A stretch of DNA of 10,042 nucleotides, from positions 1 to 10,042 of the forward strand of contig JBBSTY010000146.1 of the NCBI GenBank assembly GCA_038235385.1, in the 5' to 3' direction. Made by a program: the position numbers and the translations under genes. Positions 6,146 to 10,042 of this stretch are shown here, piece by piece. Every line of letters starts with the position of its first letter. Position 1 is the first letter of the stretch. The notes beneath the pieces are model-generated. The model was not told the DNA's origin. It worked only from the letters and a program-made list of their open reading frames with translations, and searched no databases. This stretch comes from JBBSTY01 sp038235385 (GTDB taxonomy: Bacteria; Actinomycetota; Acidimicrobiia; Acidimicrobiales; Acidimicrobilacustridaceae).

Positions 6146-8613
6146 CCGCATCCGTGACCACGACCACCGTCGACGATCCGCTCACCGGGGCCACATCACC
6201 CCGGGTCGAGGGCGGCGACCTGGCGACCCGTCGCGCCCGTCGGGACATCGCCATCGATGCCGGGTTCAGCGTCGTGCTCGGTGTCCTCGCCGTGGCGGCG
6301 CTCGGTCTCGTCTACGACGGTGCCGGCTACCTGGCCATCGGTGCCGTGGGCGTGCTGGCCGCGGTCGGCGTCATCACGCTCACCACGTGGCGGCGCCTCG
6401 ATGCCCTGGCGACCCTCGTGGCGGTGATGGCCACCTTCGTCGTCTTCTCGGGTCCGGCCACGGCGGCCGCCGCCATCGCCGGGGCGATCCCGACCCCGGG
6501 GTCGCTCGCCGAGCTGACCGACGGACTCGTCACCAGCTGGGCCAACCTGCTCACGACCGCACCACCGATCGGGACGTCGGCGGGCCTCGGCGTCCCCCCG
6601 TACGTGATCGGCTTCCTCGGCGCCGGCGCGGCCATGCTGCTGGCCCGCACCACCCGGCTGGCGCTCGTCCCTGCCGCACCGGTGCTGGTGGCGACGGTCG
6701 TCGGGTTCGTGCTGGGAACCGGGGAGCCCGCGTCTGTCCTCGTCCACGGCAGCGTGGTGACGGCGCTGTGCCTGACCTGGGCGGCCATCCGTGCCCACCG
6801 GCCCCGACGCAGCGCCGACGGCACCGTGGCGTGGCCGCGGGTCGGGTGGGCCGCGCTGATGGTCGGCTCGGTCGTGGCCGTCAGTTCGTTGCTCGCGCCG
6901 GTCCTCCCGTTCGTGCACGGTGAGGATCGCTACAACCTGCGCCGCGACGTCGTGCCGCCGTTCGACCCCCGGGACGAAGCCAGCCCGCTCGCCGCGTTCC
7001 GCGACTACCTCGCCGCCGACAACCGAGACACCGTGTTGTTCACCGTGTCGGGGCTCATGCCCGGCGAGCGGGTGAAGCTCGCCACGATGGACACCTACGA
7101 CGGGGTCGTGTGGGTCGTCGGCGGTCCGCAGGGACCCAGCTCCGGTCGCTTCGAACGGGTCGGTTCCTCGATCTTCCCGGTGCCGCCGGGCCAGGTCGCC
7201 ACCATGCGCGTCGACGCCCGTCAACCCCGCGGCGACGTGTGGGCACCGTCGGCCGGCGCGATCCGGTCCATGACCTTCGAGGGTCCCCGGTCGGCGCTGC
7301 TGGCCGACTCGTTTCGCTACAACCGCGATACGCAGTCGGCGGCGTTGCCGGCTCGCCTCGCCGAGGGCGATGCGTACACGGCGCAGGTGCAGCTGCCGCT
7401 GCCGCGCGACGACGCCGCCGATACCGACCTCGGCACCGTCGGATCGGTCCAGCTCCCACCGTTGCCGGCGCTCCCCGAGGAGCTCGCCGTCCTCGCCACC
7501 GAGCTCGTCGCCGGCGCCACGACACCCTACGAACAGGCGGTCGCGCTCGAGGCGCTCTTCCGCGACCAGGGCTACTTCAGCGATGGTGGCGCCGAGGTGG
7601 CCGGAACCAGCTCGGAGTCCGCTCCCGGCCACAGCCTCGCTCGCATGGAGCGGTTCTTCACCGAGGAGGTGGGCCTGGTCGGCAACGCCGAGCAGTACGC
7701 CTCGGCCATGGCGATCGTCGCCCGTTCGCTCGGCCTGCCGGCGCGGGTCGCCATGGGCTTCACCGTTCCCGAGGGCAACGCGGACGGTCCGGCCGACATC
7801 ACCAGCGGCAACGTCGATGCGTGGGTCGAGATCGCCTTCGAGGGCCGTGGGTGGCTGACCTTCTCCCCGACGCCCGACAAGCAACGGCGCCCCCCGGACA
7901 AGCCCCAGCCGCGCCCGAAGGAGATCGACCTCAGCCAGGAGGAGCCGCCGCCGCCGACCTACCTCTCGGTGCCCGAGACCCTCCCCGAGCTGTCCACCCG
8001 CACGCCGGAGGTCCAGCAGCCTCCGGAACCACCGGGCGAGGAGGCGTTCACGATCCCCACCATCGTGCTCGTCGCCGCGGCCGTGCTGCTCGTGCCCATC
8101 GTGGTCCTCGTCGTCGGGGCGCTGATCATCGCCGGCGTCAAGGCCCGACGTCGTGGCCGGCGACGGCGGCGGCGTGACCCGGTCCGCCGCCTCAGCGGGG
8201 CATGGGACGACGCCTGCGACCAGGCTCGCGATCTCGGCGCCACGCTGCCGGGCCGCGCCACCCGGCGCGAGACGGCACGAGCGGCGGCGGGCACCCTCGC
8301 GGGTGTGGAGCTGCTGGCCGAGACCGTCGACGCCATCATGTTCGGACCCGTCACGCCGGCCGACGCCACCGTCGCCGCGGTCTGGGGCCAGGTCGACACC
8401 GATCGACGGGCCACCCTGGCCGCCCTCTCCTTCCTGGCCCGCCTCAGGGTGAAGCTCAGCCTCGCCTCGTTGCGCCCGGGTCGCGCCGACCGGGTGGAAC
8501 CCGAGCCACCGGTCCGACCCGCCGCTCCCGTCCCACCCGTCGACCACCGACCCGGCGACGACCCGTCCGCCCCGGGTCCGGCCACCGGTCCTCGCCACCC
8601 CGAGTTGGTCTGA
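6142..8613 (+). CDS. Multi-pass membrane protein with transglutaminase-like domain, catalytic triad replaced
   Basis: The product has 823 residues. The N-terminus has a basic RRARR stretch and about seven membrane helices (roughly 36-57, 62-82, 87-115, 152-170, 173-192, 197-217 and 233-258). An extracytoplasmic region follows to about 637, then one helix (638-666), a polybasic run (669-678) and a cytosolic tail of about 145 residues. This layout agrees with the positive-inside rule. The transglutaminase-like core (about 445-580) keeps the family frame. However, the catalytic Cys position in GNAEQYASAM is A516, the His position in VDAWVE is D559, and the Asp position in FSPTP is S575. Cross-linking or protease activity is therefore unlikely; a binding or scaffolding role is inferred. 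A Pro-rich linker (about 577-635) joins the domain to the last helix. The start is the ATG overlapping the DUF58 stop; the frame is open from 5797, but that part lies inside DUF58. Confidence 0.9.
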   Translation: MTASVTTTTVDDPLTGATSPRVEGGDLATRRARRDIAIDAGFSVVLGVLAVAALGLVYDGAGYLAIGAVGVLAAVGVITLTTWRRLDALATLVAVMATFVVFSGPATAAAAIAGAIPTPGSLAELTDGLVTSWANLLTTAPPIGTSAGLGVPPYVIGFLGAGAAMLLARTTRLALVPAAPVLVATVVGFVLGTGEPASVLVHGSVVTALCLTWAAIRAHRPRRSADGTVAWPRVGWAALMVGSVVAVSSLLAPVLPFVHGEDRYNLRRDVVPPFDPRDEASPLAAFRDYLAADNRDTVLFTVSGLMPGERVKLATMDTYDGVVWVVGGPQGPSSGRFERVGSSIFPVPPGQVATMRVDARQPRGDVWAPSAGAIRSMTFEGPRSALLADSFRYNRDTQSAALPARLAEGDAYTAQVQLPLPRDDAADTDLGTVGSVQLPPLPALPEELAVLATELVAGATTPYEQAVALEALFRDQGYFSDGGAEVAGTSSESAPGHSLARMERFFTEEVGLVGNAEQYASAMAIVARSLGLPARVAMGFTVPEGNADGPADITSGNVDAWVEIAFEGRGWLTFSPTPDKQRRPPDKPQPRPKEIDLSQEEPPPPTYLSVPETLPELSTRTPEVQQPPEPPGEEAFTIPTIVLVAAAVLLVPIVVLVVGALIIAGVKARRRGRRRRRRDPVRRLSGAWDDACDQARDLGATLPGRATRRETARAAAGTLAGVELLAETVDAIMFGPVTPADATVAAVWGQVDTDRRATLAALSFLARLRVKLSLASLRPGRADRVEPEPPVRPAAPVPPVDHRPGDDPSAPGPATGPRHPELV
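7681..7878 (+). other. Transglutaminase-like core with substituted Cys-His-Asp
   Basis: The core contains GNAEQYASAM (from 7681), LGLPARVAMGF, VDAWVE (7813-7830) and FSPTP (7861-7875). In active members of the superfamily these read roughly G-D-C-E-Q/x-F/Y, LGIPARxxxGY, xHAWVE and xDPTP. Spacing between the three sites (43 and 16 residues) fits the family, so the alignment is secure and the missing residues are true substitutions, not misreading. Codon usage around them is normal for the gene. Confidence 0.85.
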
Positions 8614-8616
8614 TCC

Positions 8617-10042
8617 ATGCGGCTCAAGCTCACCCTCAACCGTCCGACCCCGGCGCCCCCCGAGGACCTCCTCCTGGACCTCGACGCGGGCACGACGGTG
8701 GGCGACCTCGCGCACGCCCTGATCGAACGCGATCCCCAGCGGGGTGGCGCCCCCATCGAGCGGTCTCGGCTCACCCTCCGGGTCGACGGCCCCGATGGCC
8801 GGATCCTCGGCCCCGACGACCAGGTCGGTGAGGCGACGCTGCGCTCGGGCGAGGCGGTGAGCGTCGTCGCCGATCCGGAGGGGATGGTCGAGGGCACCGA
8901 CGCCCGCGCCACCCCGGCCACCCTGGTCGTCCACCAGGGACCCGGTGCGGGCGCGAGGGTGGCGCTGCGCCGGGGAGCCAACGAGGTGGGCCGGGACCCC
9001 GACTGTGAGGTCGTCCTCGAGGATCCGATGGTGTCCAAGCGCCACGTCCGGATCAACGTCACCGACGCCGTCGAGGTCATCGATCTCGGGTCGGCCAACG
9101 GCATCTACGTCGACGGCATCCTCGTGCAACGGGTCTTCGTGCGCTCGGGTGACCGCTTCGTGCTCGGCGACACCGTGCTCAGCGTCGAGCACCACCGGGC
9201 CTCCGGTGCCGTGCAGACCGGTAACTCGATCGCCTTCAACCGGTCGCCGTACCTCGATCCCGTCTACCCCGGAGCGACGCTCACCGCCCCCGACCCGCCC
9301 GTGCCGCCGCGCCCCCAGCGGTTCCCCTTCCTCGTGATGGTGGCGCCGCTGCTGCTCGGCGTGATCATGTACGCCTTCACCCGCCAGATCATCAGCGTCG
9401 TGTTCATCGCCCTGAGCCCCCTGCTGATGATCGGGACGTACTTCCAGCAGAAGTCCAGCGACAAGCGCAGTTGGGCCGAGGCCAAGGTCCAGTACCGGGA
9501 GGCGCTCGACCACCTCGCCGCCACCATCGATCGGTTGCAGGCCGAGGAGGTGATCGGGCGGCGCCACGAGAACCCCGCCGCCATCGAGACCCAGGCGGTC
9601 GCCCTCCGGCGTGGGTCGCTGCTGTGGGCGAGGCGCCCCGACCGCCACGGCGTCCTCACCCTGCGGGCCGGGGTCGCGTCGTTGCCGACGCGCATCGAGG
9701 TCGAGATGCCCCAGACCAACAACACCGTGCCCGAGATGTGGGATGCCCTGCACGAGGTCGGCGACCAGCGCCGACTCGTGCACGGCGTGCCGCTGGCCGC
9801 CCCCCTGGCGGAGGTCGGCGTGGTCGGCGTCGCCGGACCCGGCGACTTCGGGGCCGGGTCGATGCGGGCGCTGGTGACGCAGGTCGTGGCGCTGCACAGC
9901 CCGGCCGAGGTCTGCCTCGTCGCCCTGCTGACCAACGAGCACAGCCTCGAGTGGGACTGGCTCAAGTGGCTGCCCCACACCGATCCCGTCTACAGCCCGC
10001 TCGACGTCGCCGGGCTCGGCGTCGGTGGCAACGGCGCGACGG
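8617..10042 (+). CDS. EssC/EccC-type type VII secretion FtsK/SpoIIIE ATPase with FHA domain, 3' truncated by window edge
   Basis: 475 full codons are visible and the frame runs off the right end. Residues 1-90 look like a beta-grasp, ubiquitin-like domain (TTVGDLAHAL helix start, closing GEATLRSGEAVSVV). Residues about 104-195 are an FHA domain with GRD (G125, R126), VSKRH (S140, H143), LGSANG (N161) and VDG, so the phosphothreonine-binding residues are present. A Pro-rich stretch is followed by two membrane helices (about 236-255 and 260-278), then a helical segment. The EccC-type region follows: LLWARRP, TLRAG, VPLAAPL, ALHSPAEV and WDWLKWLPH (446-454). These are hallmarks of the membrane-proximal, degenerate ATPase domain of EccC/EssC; the catalytic FtsK domains should lie beyond the window. 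The motor would sit in the inner membrane and power export of WXG100-type substrates. ATG lies 3 bases after the previous stop, with no clear Shine-Dalgarno, implying coupled translation. Confidence 0.88.
   Translation, partial: MRLKLTLNRPTPAPPEDLLLDLDAGTTVGDLAHALIERDPQRGGAPIERSRLTLRVDGPDGRILGPDDQVGEATLRSGEAVSVVADPEGMVEGTDARATPATLVVHQGPGAGARVALRRGANEVGRDPDCEVVLEDPMVSKRHVRINVTDAVEVIDLGSANGIYVDGILVQRVFVRSGDRFVLGDTVLSVEHHRASGAVQTGNSIAFNRSPYLDPVYPGATLTAPDPPVPPRPQRFPFLVMVAPLLLGVIMYAFTRQIISVVFIALSPLLMIGTYFQQKSSDKRSWAEAKVQYREALDHLAATIDRLQAEEVIGRRHENPAAIETQAVALRRGSLLWARRPDRHGVLTLRAGVASLPTRIEVEMPQTNNTVPEMWDALHEVGDQRRLVHGVPLAAPLAEVGVVGVAGPGDFGAGSMRALVTQVVALHSPAEVCLVALLTNEHSLEWDWLKWLPHTDPVYSPLDVAGLGVGGNGAT

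Noticed and set aside
9826..9861. Glycine-rich P-loop-like stretch GVAGPGDFGAGS in the secretion ATPase
   Set aside because: It lacks the Lys-Ser/Thr of Walker A. It fits the degenerate membrane-proximal ATPase-like domain of EccC/EssC, so it was not called a catalytic site.
6196..9978. Very long open frame of 1260 codons on the minus strand, opposite the transglutaminase-like and secretion ATPase genes
   Set aside because: It has a low-complexity, Arg/Gly/Asp/His-rich translation with no domain signature, and it lies opposite two genes with clear motifs. It is an expected by-product of G/C-rich third codon positions.

Overview
The window is very GC-rich (by eye about 70%), has strong G/C in third codon positions, and is packed with genes on the + strand only. 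Base composition, GTG start use and gene content point to a high-GC actinobacterium. An Acidimicrobiia-type lineage is a guess from style, not something the sequence proves. No RNA gene, insertion sequence, CRISPR array, convincing terminator or non-coding stretch over 50 bases was seen.

Layout: (1) 1-3903 is the 3' part of a giant surface or exported protein. It has eight bacterial Ig/cadherin-like repeats of about 95 residues, then four clear FN3 domains and one weak one, then a cysteine-bearing C-terminal module. (2) 3951-4922 is a MoxR-family AAA+ ATPase. (3) 4940-6145 is a DUF58 membrane protein. (4) 6142-8613 is a multi-pass membrane protein with an extracytoplasmic transglutaminase-like domain. 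(5) 8617-10042, running off the right edge, is the N-terminal third or so of an EssC/EccC-type (FtsK/SpoIIIE) type VII secretion ATPase. It carries an N-terminal ubiquitin-like-looking domain, an FHA domain, two membrane helices and the start of the EccC-type cytosolic region.

The gaps are 47, 17, -4 and 3 bases, so the five genes look like one operon with translational coupling at genes 3/4 and 4/5. MoxR, DUF58 and transglutaminase-like genes form a known recurrent trio, thought to mature or assemble envelope proteins. Here the trio sits between a long adhesin-like repeat protein and a type VII secretion motor with a phosphopeptide-binding FHA domain. The inferred theme is export and/or assembly of cell-envelope proteins under Ser/Thr phosphorylation control.

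The most notable detail is that the transglutaminase-like domain keeps the fold signature but has Ala, Asp and Ser where the catalytic Cys, His and Asp should be. It therefore looks like a pseudoenzyme. Other points of interest are the ubiquitin-like domain apparently fused to an EssC-type protein, the distribution of all eight cysteines of the repeat protein into three even-numbered clusters, and an exact WSXWS motif in a bacterial FN3 domain.
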